A stretch of 64,000 nucleotides of DNA from Trogon surrucura (Eukaryota; Chordata; Aves; Trogoniformes; Trogonidae). Shown here in pieces: positions 50,371 to 61,097 of the stretch (position 1 is its first letter; every line of letters starts with the position of its first letter). Position numbers and translations under genes: made by a program. The stretch covers positions 13,189,001 through 13,253,000 of the forward strand of contig CM036618.1 of NCBI GenBank assembly GCA_020746105.1, read 5' to 3'. The notes under the pieces are model-generated. The model saw only the letters and a list, made by a program, of their open reading frames with translations. It was not told the origin of the DNA and did no database searches.

Positions 50371-51288
50371 CATAGAATCATAGAATTGTCAGGGTTGGAA
50401 GGAACCTTAAACATGATTTATTTCCAACCCCCCTGCGATGGGCAGAGACATCCTCCACTAGATCAGGCTGCTTGGAGCCCCATCCAGCCTGGCCTTAGTA
50501 ACTAGTCCTATCACTACCCGACATCCTAAAAAGCCCCTCACCTTTTTGTAGGCCCCCTTGAGATACTGGAAGGCCACAGTAAGGTCTCCTCAGAGCCTTC
50601 TTTTCTGCAGACTCAACAACCCCAACTCTCTCAGTCTGTCTTCACAGGAGAGGTGCTCCAGCCCTCTGATCATCCTCGTGGCCCTTCTCTGGACACACTC
50701 CAGCACGTCCATATCTTTCTTGTGCTCTGGGCTCCAGAACTGGACACAGGACTCCAGGTGGTGTCTCACGAGAGTGGAGTAGAGGGGGAGAATCACTTCC
50801 CTCGGCCTGCTGGCTATGAACCTCTTGATGCAGCCCAGGACACGATTGGCTTTCTGGGCTGCAAGTGCACACTGACAGCTCATGTTGGGCTTCTCGTCCA
50901 CCAGTACCCCCAAGTCCTTTTCTTCAGGGCTGCTCTCAAGCCAGTCACTTCCCAGCCTATATCGGTCCTTGGGATTGCCCTGACCCAGATGGAGGACCTT
51001 GTACTTGGTCTTGTTGAACTTCATGAGGTTGGCCTGGGCCCATTTCTCCAGCCTGTCGAGGTCCCTCTGGATGGCATCCCTTCCCTCCAGGGTGTCAGCC
51101 GCCCCACACAGCTTGGTGTCGTCGGCAAACTTGCTGAGGGTGCACTCGATGCCACTGTCCATGTCGCCGACGAAGATGTTAAGCAAGACTGGTCCCAGTA
51201 GTGATCCCTGAGGGACTCCACTTGTCACTGGCTTCCACTTGGACATGGGCCCATTGACAGCCACTCTTTGGGTGTGGCCGCTCAAACA
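50371..51288 (-). repeat. CR1 LINE with open reverse-transcriptase domain segment, 0.92 kb
   Basis: This is the best preserved CR1 here. Its minus-strand frame from 51,285 to 50,590 is open for 231 codons and contains [11 protein letters not shown] (residues 22-32) and the catalytic FADD motif (53-56) of the reverse-transcriptase palm, followed by the thumb and C-terminal blocks ([34 protein letters not shown]). Those residues cover only the end of the enzyme. The endonuclease and the start of the RT are missing by 5' truncation, so it cannot be autonomous. Relative to the 42.5 kb copy it lacks about 130 bases between about 50,497 and 50,504. Confidence 0.95.
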
Positions 51289-51954
51289 GGAATAATCAAA
51301 AAAGAAAGAAAAATTTAATTCAAAAATCTTTAAATAGATTTTAAAAGGGATGAATATTCAGCCTGTGTAATGGACATTGAGTTTTTAAGGCCAGTCATTT
51401 ATTATTTCATGAGTATTTAGGCTTGATTACTTTTCATTGGTACCACATTTCAGAATACAGGATCTTCTTGAAAATGAAGGGGAAAAAAAAAAAAAAGCAC
51501 ATTTTTAAAGCATTATTAACAACCTGAAATATATATCTAATAAAAGAACATAAAATGGCCTGCTGGATCAGATGCATATGTCTGATGTGTATACAGATGG
51601 CACAGCATATTGTCTGCAATACCGGCCAGTAGCGATGCTTAAAGAAATTGCATAAGAACCAATGCAAATATAAAATCATCCTTCACTTAATACCCTCTAG
51701 CTTCTGACAATCAACATCTTGCCATTTTCCGAATCTTAGTTTGCAGTCAAGGTATTGTGCTTAAAAGGTCAGTTAGTTTTGAAACCTCTTACACCTTTGA
51801 ACCTCATCGCTCCATTCTACCACGATTTCCACAGTTTTATATTAAAAGTACTAGATTTTGTTTGTGCTAAACTTCTGGAGCAGTAACTTCAGTGATACAT
51901 CCCAGTTCTTGTCCTGCAAGAAATTTCTCATACCCTATTTGACATATCCAAAAC

Positions 51955-52745
51955 CTGACAGATCTGGAAAAGGGAATGCATAGCAAGGTAACAAAGTTTA
52001 CTGCTGATATTGACTTATTTAGAGTAGTAAAAATGAGAACCACATATGAAGAACTGTAGACAGACCTTGGGAGATGGGGCAATAACCTGGCAGTTGACAT
52101 TCAGTTCGGAGTAATGTAAACTGATGGAGAGGGGGAAAAAAATATCCTAGCTTCACATTTAAAATGCTGGTTTCTGAAATGACCATTATTGCAGAGGAGC
52201 CAGATCTTCAAGTTTTGAGAAATGGTTCAGTCAAAATATCAGTGATGAGCAGCAGTCAAAAAAAAGAAGCTGAATGTTAAAAATTGTTCGGAAAGGAATA
52301 AAAAACAATCCAAATAATATTAATATGCTTCTACAGAAATATATGAAGCATCTGCTATATATGAAGCATCACTATACACCCTTCTGATCCTTTATCTTCT
52401 GGAGAATATGGTAGAATTAAGAAAGGCTCAGAGAAGGGCACAAAGGATGATCAGAGGTATGGAATTGCTTCTGTAATGAGATGACCAAGTAAAGATTCTT
52501 CTTCGATCTGGAAAATAGATGCCTGATCAGGATGTGATAGAGGTCTGAGAGGCATGACTAGCATGGCAGGGGTATGTTGGGATTGAACGTTCAGTGTCTG
52601 TCAATACAAGAAAGGGAGGCATCAATTCAGAGCACTGGTTCCAAATAAATAAAAAGGGATTGTTCTTAAAATTATTGAAGTTAAGCTATGAAATTCTTTG
52701 TTCCCAAATTTTGTGGAATTAAAAGGAAACTGGAAAGAAATCCAT
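51955..52745 (+). repeat. Ancient CR1/L3-like LINE, heavily decayed
   Basis: Translated in pieces with many stops it recalls the ORF2 C-terminal part of amniote L3/CR1-like elements: a Phe-Thr-Ala-Asp block near 52,000, LGRWGNNLAV near 52,070, IRKGIKNNPNNINM near 52,285, an RREGxxxMIRGME-like block near 52,430-52,470, and an NTRKGG block near 52,605. Order and spacing are right for one sense-strand element. Divergence is far beyond that of the other copies. Confidence 0.5.
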
Positions 52746-53539
52746 TGACTATAGAAAATCAATCCATAGAAATCCTGAATTTGTACACAGTGACCAAACT
52801 AGAACTGGTTGCAGACTGAGACTTCTTAGGAAATGCACATGCTTTATCTCACTCTTACTCTCTTTACAACATGCCTGAGCTTTTTATTGCTTTCAGATGT
52901 GACACTAGTCTGGACAGACCTGATTATGATCTAATATGGCCACTCTTGAGTTTCTCTGAATAGTCCATTTCTTTTTTTCTCAATTATATTACAATAACTT
53001 TATAGACTTATATCTTGTTTCCTGCTAATCATTTCTTTTCTTCAGTTAAAAGTCCTAGTATACTTGGTTTTTTTTCTTATATAAAAGTCACTTAACATTG
53101 ATTGTGACCATTTCTTTTTCTACATTTTGCAGTTTTATTATATCCTTTTTTTTTGGGGGGGGTGAGATGACCAGAGTACCACTGATTATTTAAAATTTGG
53201 ACATATTCTGGATTATAGAAATATAATATCAGTAGTGTTTTCCCAATAATTTCTTACTTGTCATTGTTTTTTTCACTGTTAGTGAATGTTGAATTACTGT
53301 TTTCAGAGATTTTCTGAATATTCTCCTATATATTTTTTTCTGAGTAGTAGTAGCTAGTAAATGCATACTAAATGTACATGTACAGTTAGGGTTATTTTTC
53401 TTCTACGTATTAGCTCTCATTTATCAATAGTGAAATTTATCTATAGTTTTATTATGCAGTCATTTAGTATTGAAGGATGATCCTGTGATTCTTGGCTATC
53501 AGCTATAACTTTGAATACCTCCAGTAACTGTGATCTGTC

Positions 53540-53620
53540 TTCGATACTTTTCCAGGTAATTTATGAGTATGTCGAACAGCATAGTTCCCAGCACAGGTTT
53601 TTCAGAAATAAAAAGAGAAC
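53540..53620 (-). repeat. Ancient CR1-like RT-domain remnant
   Basis: On the minus strand the bases encode VLGTMLFDILINY-like residues, matching the VLGPVLFNIFINDL motif of CR1-type reverse transcriptases. Similarity fades on both sides within about 100 bases. Confidence 0.5.
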
Positions 53621-54732
53621 CAGCCCATCAGTTTGTTTCTGTATGAAGTTTGATGCCCATATGTAGTCTAAATACACAGTATTCAAAATTGCACTTCAGT
53701 TTTTGATTTTCTGCTTCATAAGGCACTTTTAGCTTGCATGTCTAATTTCCATATGTTCTTTCCAAAGAAAAAGGCATTATAATCTGGATAATTTTAAGAA
53801 GCTAGATGGGAGGTGACTGAACAAGACTTCAGAATCCCCCTGGTAAGAGAACTGGAAGAGTTGATTCTTTTTCTGCCTCCAGTACATCCGCAAGTTATCG
53901 TGAAGGGATGCATCGTGCACTTTGCCAAATACCTCCGTGTCAAAGTTCAGGAACCAAAATTAGTAATCCGCGCTGCTTTTACTGCCTTAACACAGCAGAA
54001 TACCTATTTCAGTTGTCCTTTTGCTTGTACAGGAACTGAGGTGCAATTGATACAGGGAAAATTACCTTGTGAAGCTTCTCAGTTGTCCCGTGGATATTTT
54101 GCACTTCGATTATCGGCTTTGGCAGAATGTTCTGTGGGTGCAGGTCACACTTGGCTTTTACACTGTGAACTTCCCAACATAAACTGTACATCCTATGAGT
54201 TTCTGTAATACTTATTACCTCTTAAATGGCTCCACTTGTCTGAGAAGCTGCCTGAGCATTTAAGCCATGCAAATTCTACTATATATCCAGTTGATAATGG
54301 CAGAAGGGGTGCTGCATTCGTTGTTAACCAGGCTTATTTCCAAGGACATAAAAAACAACTGATAAGCAGATATAGTTAACACTTAGCTTTACTATGTGAC
54401 TCTGAAACATCTTATCTGTAAATGGTATTTGAGAAGAAGACAGGAAGTGCAGATATTTTGTATCTTCATAATGTGTTTAAGGAAGAAAAGTTATATAAAT
54501 TAAAGACGAAAAGTTGTTTAAATTCAATCTGTTATTCTTAACTAGCTTTTTATCAGAAATAGATACTACTATAAGCGAATCACTGCATGTTACTCATATA
54601 TTACATGTTTTAGTCTGCACGTGATAAGCACGGAGACTAAAAGAAGACAGCAACACTGCAAAAGGAAAGATGGATTACTTAAAATGTAGGCCTATAACTA
54701 GCTTTTCGTAGCTAGCACCCCAGAGGCACCGG
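53621..54732. other. Intergenic with an unexplained 131-codon frame at 53,813-54,208 (+)
   Basis: The frame has a more balanced composition than its surroundings and includes several cysteines and a hydrophobic N-terminal part. I do not recognise it, and it has no promoter, splice or poly(A) context I can support, so I do not call it a gene. Confidence 0.35.
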
Positions 54733-54899
54733 GGAATCTCCAACCTTAGAGATACACAGAGCTTGACTAGAAAAGCCCCGAGCAGCCTGATCAAGGACTG
54801 AAGTTAGATGCAACTTGAAAGCTGGCTCTGTGCTGAGCAGAGTGGTCCAGATGATCTCCAGAGGTCCCTTCCAATCTCAGTTTTTTGTGGCTCTATGAA
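54733..54899 (+). repeat. CR1 LINE 3' end
   Basis: Sense fragment: CTTGACTAGAAAAGCCCCGA, the GAGCAGCCTGATCAAGG block, the AGATGATCTCCAGAGGTCCC block and a degenerate tail TGGCTCTATGAA. It is of the subfamily with a CTGATC(T)-AACTTGAA-type 3' UTR. Confidence 0.85.
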
Positions 54900-57856
54900 C
54901 AAGCCTGTATGCTCTATGCAGTATCTTGAGCAAAAGTACATCAGGCTTAGGGATCGTATGGACTGAGTTAATTGCCCTGCTAGCATGGAAAGAAGAACCC
55001 TGCATTCCGAGTGCCTTTGGATGTGTGTGACCTGAATTCAGCAGCACTGCAGACTTTCCACAAAGAGGTTTTGAACTGTCTGTCAGGCAGAAACTATTTT
55101 CACTGCCCTTTATGAAGAAGATGGATAGTGGCAGATAAAATTGGATGAAGATCCTTTGTATCTCTGTGTTTAGTGTTCTGTATACAAAATGCCTCTTTTG
55201 CTACTTCTGTTTTGGAATTAAGCTGCAGACAAGGTATTTCAGCTGGAAAATGAGAACATCCTTGGAACTGTACAGGGAGCTAATAGAGAATGATACTGTC
55301 ACAGCAATGGAGCGGTATGATCAAACAGTGCATCAGGTGATAGGAGGAGAATGTGTCCAAAATATCAAGTCCAATAAACAGCAGTTTTTATTTAAAGTGA
55401 CAGCTGTCAAATGCATAGGACATGAGGCAGTCAAGCAGTGACTTCATTGCAGCGGACAAAACAAAAGGGTCATAGAGGAGTATGATTCACCCTAGAGTTA
55501 AACAGGGCTGGCTTAAGTTCTTAAATGCCTCTTAAGCATATTCTTTTTGTATCCCTCAAGATGTAAAGAACTCCCTTTGAAAGCAACAGAAGAGTCTATT
55601 ACGAGCAGAAATCAGAGCACCAAACCATCTTCAAAGAATTCAAGTCATCACCATGGCAGTCAGGCAGCAGTGACAGAGAGATGCAGGGAGAAGATGACGC
55701 ACGTCAGATGCACTCCCTGTCCCAAAAGCTGAAGAGAGGGATTTGTCTTGTGATTCCCTGTTACTCTTAGCTTTAGATATAATGCCTTCTGGATCTTTCC
55801 CAGTGGATCTCACACACTTCATTCCTCTTGTTTAACAGCAGTATTTTTCTTTCTATTTAGCTCTGTATGAGGTTTAAGAACAGCTTCCTTCTTTTATGAG
55901 AGCTACTTTGTGTTGGTCATGAAAGAGTCGTCACCATTTACAGCAGCAGAAACAAAAAGGAAAATAAAAAATGGAGCACAAAAATGGGAGGAGATAGAAA
56001 AGTAACAGCATCTCAAGAATTGCTGCTGAGCAGTTAGTAAACTTTCACTAAATAACTTTTCAGAGAGTCTGTGATTTTCAGGACGGTTTTATTCCAGGTC
56101 CAGCTTTGAAGGGCTAATATATGGACTGTTGCTTGCATACACACGGAAGCTGATAGTAACATAGTGTACCTCCTACTATTATTTGTTTCATAATTACTCA
56201 GTAGGGACTGGAATTAATATATGCAATATGTGCAGAGAGACATTAGCTTCTTTATGATTTAAAGTACATTTGGTAATGTTGAAGTTCCACCTTTATCATA
56301 CCAAAGAACATTTAGCAAGCTTAACGTTTAGTGTTACTTATTGGGGTCCATATGGATCACTCTAGAACAAAGGAAGGGACTGAAGTTTTTATTTCGTGTT
56401 TCAAGATTGCATGGAAAGATAGGAAGCATGTGAGTTAGGGCTGCAGATAGAGCAATTTTGATAGAAATTATAGAAGGTATTTCTGCACACCAATTTTTTA
56501 TGAATACTTTTAACGAAGTGATTGTGTGATGTGTGTGACGGTAAGATGACAGAAAAGGTAAATTGTAAAACACAGTTTTAGAAATGTTAATGATCAATAT
56601 CGTTCACAAGGCAAGCATCAAAATGAACCTTTTCCTACTACAGCAGTAAATTCCCTCTGGAATCTTAGTTATGACCTTTGATGAATCAGTGTTACAAGGG
56701 AGCTACTTTCAGAGTGGAAATTTTCAGCATTTCATGGTAAAAACGCGATGGTTTGCAACAGTCCTTCAGTCTTGAAATTTCACATTCTAAAAAGGCAGTT
56801 TGATTACAATGAATTGTAATGACGAGGCTGCAATCATTAAGCTGGTGCGGCTAAACTGAGATGAAGGACTTGAGCCAAATTGCACTGTTTCACTTGACAA
56901 ATCAGGATGGTGAAATTTTGGTGTCTTAATGATCACAAAGAGTAGCATAATTAGTTTTGGTGCTGTCTTTGTTGATATTTAGCTTAATTTCCTAGTATTG
57001 ATTCCTAACCTTTCTCTTTTTTTTTTAGTATTTTGCAATGTTTCTCTTTTCTAATTTAAAAAAAAAAAAAAAAAGGAGAGAATGAGAGCTACAAAATCTT
57101 TCATAAGGATCTTAAATAATAGTTTGAAGTGAAGAAATATTTCTGAGAATTGGTTGCCGCATCAGAACCCAAAACTTGTTGCTGACTTTTTCAAGAATCT
57201 GCTCTATAACCCACTTTGCAAACATAGTATAATAATAGTTCTACACTTGATAACTGTGATGGAGATGTGACCCACTGACAGAAAAGGAATGTTTGACATT
57301 TTCAGAATTCTACAACAAAAATGTAGTGTTTACATCCTACTAAAATATTATTGAACCAAGCAGCAAGGAAAGCCCTTAATGTCTTTTTTTCTATTCAATT
57401 AGTAAAAATACGCTGTATCCAATTAGTAATATCAGTAAGCAAGTAAGATGATTTTTTTTCCCTGAGTTGCAAATTGAAAAGTGCAGAGCATGCAGAATAT
57501 GCTTCAGTGGAGGTGTCAGCTTATGCTCAGTGTCTAAGTTATACACCACAAAGTAAACCATAGATGTGAAAAAGCTGGATGGGGTTTAATAAACAATCTT
57601 AATTTTTGGCTGTGTAGATGCAAGAAAAGTCAGTTTTCTTTATTTTTTCATGTAATTCTGTTTGATTTTTCGTGTAATTCTGGTTTGTTTGGGGTTTTTT
57701 CATTGTTCAAAGACATATTTTAAATTCCTATTCACTTGCAACTTACCATGCAAGCTAAGGGGCTCCACACTCACAGGCAAGTGGGAGAATATTTTATTCA
57801 GAATATGTTAAAAAGTTAGGACTATAGATATGTCATAGCTTTTAGCTGGGATTCCA
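54900..57856. other. Intergenic, no gene or repeat recognised
   Basis: AT-rich. It includes a run of about 17 A ending near 57,074 and a T-run shortly before it. Frames up to 98 codons carry no recognisable motif. Confidence 0.55.
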
Positions 57857-57932
57857 AAGAATCATAGAATCATAGAATAACCTGGGCTGGAAGGGACCTT
57901 AGAGGTCATTTAATCCAACCTCTCAAATTGCA
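57857..57932 (-). repeat. CR1 3'-tail fragment, head-to-head with the next copy
   Basis: This antisense tail has AAGAATCATAGAATCATAGA, then CTGGGCTGGAAGGGACCTTA and GAGGTCATTTAATCCAACC. It ends abruptly at about 57,932, where a sense CR1 copy of another subfamily begins. Confidence 0.9.
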
Positions 57933-58485
57933 AACACTGCAGCAGTTCAGTTTTGGTCACCTCAGTATAAGAGGGATATCAAGGTATTGGAGCGAGTGCA
58001 GAAAAGGGCAACAAAGCTGGTGAAGGGCCTGGAGAACAGACCTTTTGAGGAGCGACTGAGGGAGCTGGGACTGTTCAGTTTGAGGAAGAGGCGGCTGAGG
58101 GGGGACCTCATCGTGCTCTACAATTACTTGAAAGGACATTGTAGAGAGGTTGGTGCTGGTCTATTCTCACACGTCATTAGGGACAGAACCAGAGGGAATG
58201 GGTTCAAGTTGCAACAAGGCAAGTTTAGACTGGACATTAGGAAGGAATTCTTCATGGAAAGAGTGGTCAGACACTGGAACAGACTGCCTAGAGTGGTTGA
58301 GTCGCCATCCCTGGATGTGTTTAAGTGTCGCTTAGATGTGGTGTTGGGTGACATGGTTTAGTGGCGAACTTGTAGTGTAGGGTTAATGGTTGTAGTGTAG
58401 GGTTAATGGTTGGACTTGATGATCCTAAGGGTCTTTTCCAACCTCAACTGTTCTATGATTCTATGATTCTGTGATTCTATGATTT
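57933..58485 (+). repeat. CR1 LINE with intact C-terminal ORF2 segment
   Basis: Sense copy whose frame 57,987-58,361 is open for 124 codons and ends at the normal ORF2 stop. It has [68 protein letters not shown] and [18 protein letters not shown]. The 3' UTR contains an exact 20-base tandem duplication (58,371-58,390 and 58,391-58,410). The tail has four octamer units ending at 58,485. It is 5'-truncated. Confidence 0.95.
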
Positions 58486-59479
58486 CCACTTCAGAAAAAT
58501 ACAGTACTTTGTCTTCCAGGAATGTTTCTTAGATGCTATTCCAATGCAGAGGAGTAGTAAACATAAGTGCTGTGGTGAATCTCTCTTACATGCCTTAAAA
58601 TCCTATTTCTAGTTTACATATACTTTCATTCCATGTGGTATTTTAAGTATTTTCAAAGGTGAATGTAATCTGATGGATTTCAGTCAAACTGTTTGTTGCT
58701 TAAAAATAGATAGGAGCCATGTTTTTCTAACTAAAGGTTGATTCAATCAATAATATTTCTTAACTATTCGAAAGCAGCTATTAACCAGATCTATTTATAA
58801 AAGTAGAAATATTGAAGACAAAGCAATTTTAAGGCTCAGTTCCATACAATTCATGTGTTAAACATTTAATACCAGGAATAATGAATCTGTTGGGCTCCAG
58901 TGGATTTATTCACTGTAGTACGGATAATAAACCTTAAAAAAAATATTTGCAGCAACAGGCCCTAAGGCTGTTTCTATTTTTATTGCCCATCCTTAACGGT
59001 ATTAAAGCAACCTGCTGGTTTAGCACAAACTTTAAAAAAAAAAACCTTTTGGAAATGAAATTTCAGAGGTTGGAGAGGAAACACCTATTTCAAAAGCGCG
59101 AAGCGGTATGAATACATGTTATTTTTGGAGTATAGTCCTTGACTGAACCAGCGCTTGATACTGTGAGAAAAAAAAAAGAGAAGGGAGGCGATGTCTTTTC
59201 TGCTGTGTCCTGATCCGAGGAAGATCATAGAAAAGGGCCACAGACACGAGTGTTTGCACACGCGGCACCTCACGCTTTTGGAACTCGGCAATTTGAAAAA
59301 ATACACCCTGCTTGCAGGAGTAATTGGCGGCTTTAGTGGGTGACCTTGTTGCACGGGCACCAGAGAAAGTATCTTCCAACCAAACTGCCGTTTCCTGGCA
59401 GCCATGTCGCTCATCCTGCAGCCTCTGGCGAATAAGTCCCAACTGGTCTTTTATCTTGTGTGCCCGTGGGCCAGGAGAA
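58486..59479. other. Intergenic, upstream edge of the RAD51AP2 CpG island
   Basis: AT-rich up to about 59,090, then rising in G+C toward the island. A 139-codon minus-strand frame at 59,119-59,538 spans the transition and has no recognisable motif. Confidence 0.5.
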
Positions 59480-60100
59480 GCCACCGGCCTCCTTTCTTTC
59501 AGGCGGAAGGACACGGTGGCGCTCTGACGCGCGGTCACCGCACTTTACCAAGCGAGGTGCTGCGGCCGCGGCGGGGCGGAGGGGTTCTTCCCGCCTCCGG
59601 GGGCTATTCCCGCCTCGGGGCACCGGCAGCGGCGGCTGAGGCGGTGGCCAGGGCCGGGCACGGCGGGAACGTGCCCACTTTCCCCGGGTTTCCAGCCGGA
59701 ACGGACCCGCCTGCCGTGCTCAGAGGGCGACCGAAGCACTGGGCGGTCAGAGCCCCGGGAGGAGGAGGCAGCCGGCCCGCAGAGGGCGGCTGAGGCGGGG
59801 CGGGCGGGTTGGCTGAGAGGGATCCCCGCTCCCCTGAGGAGCGTCCCGAGCGGAGGTACCTCAGAGCGGGATCGGGGCTGCGAGAGAGAAGCGGCTGTGC
59901 TGCAGGGAGGGGAAAAGTAATCACTGTGAGAAACTGCGGGGAAAAAAAATAAAAAGCGTACAAAAGGATGTACAAGCCAGGAGGGAGAGAGGCTTCCCTC
60001 ACGACAAACTCGAATTCAAAGGGGAGAGGGGGCGGCGGGCGGCGGGGACAGAGGGGCCCTGTCACCCTTCCCACGGGGGCAGCCTCCTCGCGGTGGGGGG
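59480..60100 (+). promoter_or_regulatory. CpG island, likely RAD51AP2 promoter
   Basis: This stretch of about 0.6 kb is much richer in G+C and in CpG than the AT-rich DNA on both sides, with many CGG/GCC blocks. It lies about 1 kb upstream of the RAD51AP2 start on the same strand, so it is the natural promoter candidate. No convincing TATA box was seen. The frames that are open across it, including one of 166 codons on the minus strand, are explained by the lack of stop codons in GC-rich DNA. It could also serve a divergent non-coding transcript. Confidence 0.65.
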
Positions 60101-61060
60101 ACACAAAAGCCGCAAGGTTGAGGATTCGTTTGCTCTCTGCGTTTTACAGGTGTATTCTGCAGTCGTGGGAGTGTTCCTTGCCAAAGTGGATTTTCCTGCG
60201 CCTTTAAAGAAATAAACCTGGGAAATGCTTGATTCCTGAATCACGCAGTCCTGATTAAAAGGTTAATTCTGTTAATTATATACTTCATGAAGCATTTTGG
60301 ATGCCTTCTTTTTGGCTCTCTGAGGTCAACTCTGCATCGTGACTGCATTGTTTGGGGGTGTTGGTGAACCAGTCTCTCACAAGTGTAATAAATTGCCTCA
60401 GCCGGTGTATGAAATTTCATTTTGCTCATACTATCTCCCACACGCTAGGTAGATCATTTCTTAAATGAAAGTGCTGAGTGCATTTAACTGTAAGAGACAT
60501 GCACTTAGACATCACAAGTGCCAGCACATTTAACAATCCAGATTTGCGCCTGCAACGCTGCTCTGTGTATGAGGATACAACCTGATACAGGGTTTTGTCA
60601 TAGCTGAGGATACTTGATAAACTTGCCTCCAGTTCCACATTGCAAATTATCACGCAATGAAGACAAGACTGGCAATTTCTTTGAACTTTAAAGGGTCCAC
60701 TCCCCAGATTCAGAAGAATTCATCAGTGGGCGTTATTTTCTTGTGTTGGTTCTCAGTATTCATTTTTGGCAAAGTTAGTGTGACAAGTGCATGAAAAATT
60801 AATCGCTTTAACTTGTTGACATAGTGAAACTGTCATGTGTTCTAATTTTGCATACGCCTGCAACTTTAGTAAATGACTTATCTTAAATTCTAGATGATGT
60901 TTGGTGATCCTGCCTTTACCTAGGACCTGTAATGTATACAGAACAAATACCGATGTGGTAACGTGCAGATGACAGAATTACTGATTTTATGTCTTGTACA
61001 TTTTGGAAGTCATTGAAAGACCATTTATGCCTAATACTTTAATATTCCTTAAACTTTCAG
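60101..61060 (+). other. Leader or first intron of RAD51AP2
   Basis: AT-rich DNA between the CpG island and the large coding exon. It ends in an acceptor-like AAACTTTCAG. No upstream coding exon was identified. Confidence 0.45.
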
Positions 61061-61061
61061 C
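61039..61061 (+). other. Candidate splice acceptor just upstream of the RAD51AP2 start
   Basis: The stretch ends in AAACTTTCAG at 61,051-61,060, preceded by a T-rich run, which is a reasonable 3' splice site. The frame has a stop at 61,050-61,052, inside this putative intron end, and none between 61,061 and the ATG. The large exon may therefore begin at 61,061 and be joined to an upstream 5' exon in the CpG island at 59.5-60.1 kb. The alternative is an unspliced leader running from the island to the ATG. I could not choose a unique donor; GAG|GTACCT near 59,853 and CAG|GTGTAT near 60,148 are possibilities. Confidence 0.4.
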
Positions 61062-61097
61062 ACTGTCTCAACAAGTATAGAACTTATTTTCGTGAGC

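Noticed and set aside
50653-51201. 182-codon plus-strand frame
   Set aside because: It is the antisense shadow of the CR1 reverse-transcriptase frame on the minus strand.
57058-57074. Run of 17 A as the poly(A) tail of a processed pseudogene
   Set aside because: No reading frame or cDNA-like sequence upstream and no flanking direct repeats.
59604-60104. 166-codon minus-strand frame in the second CpG island
   Set aside because: Pro-rich, no motif, explained by GC-rich composition.
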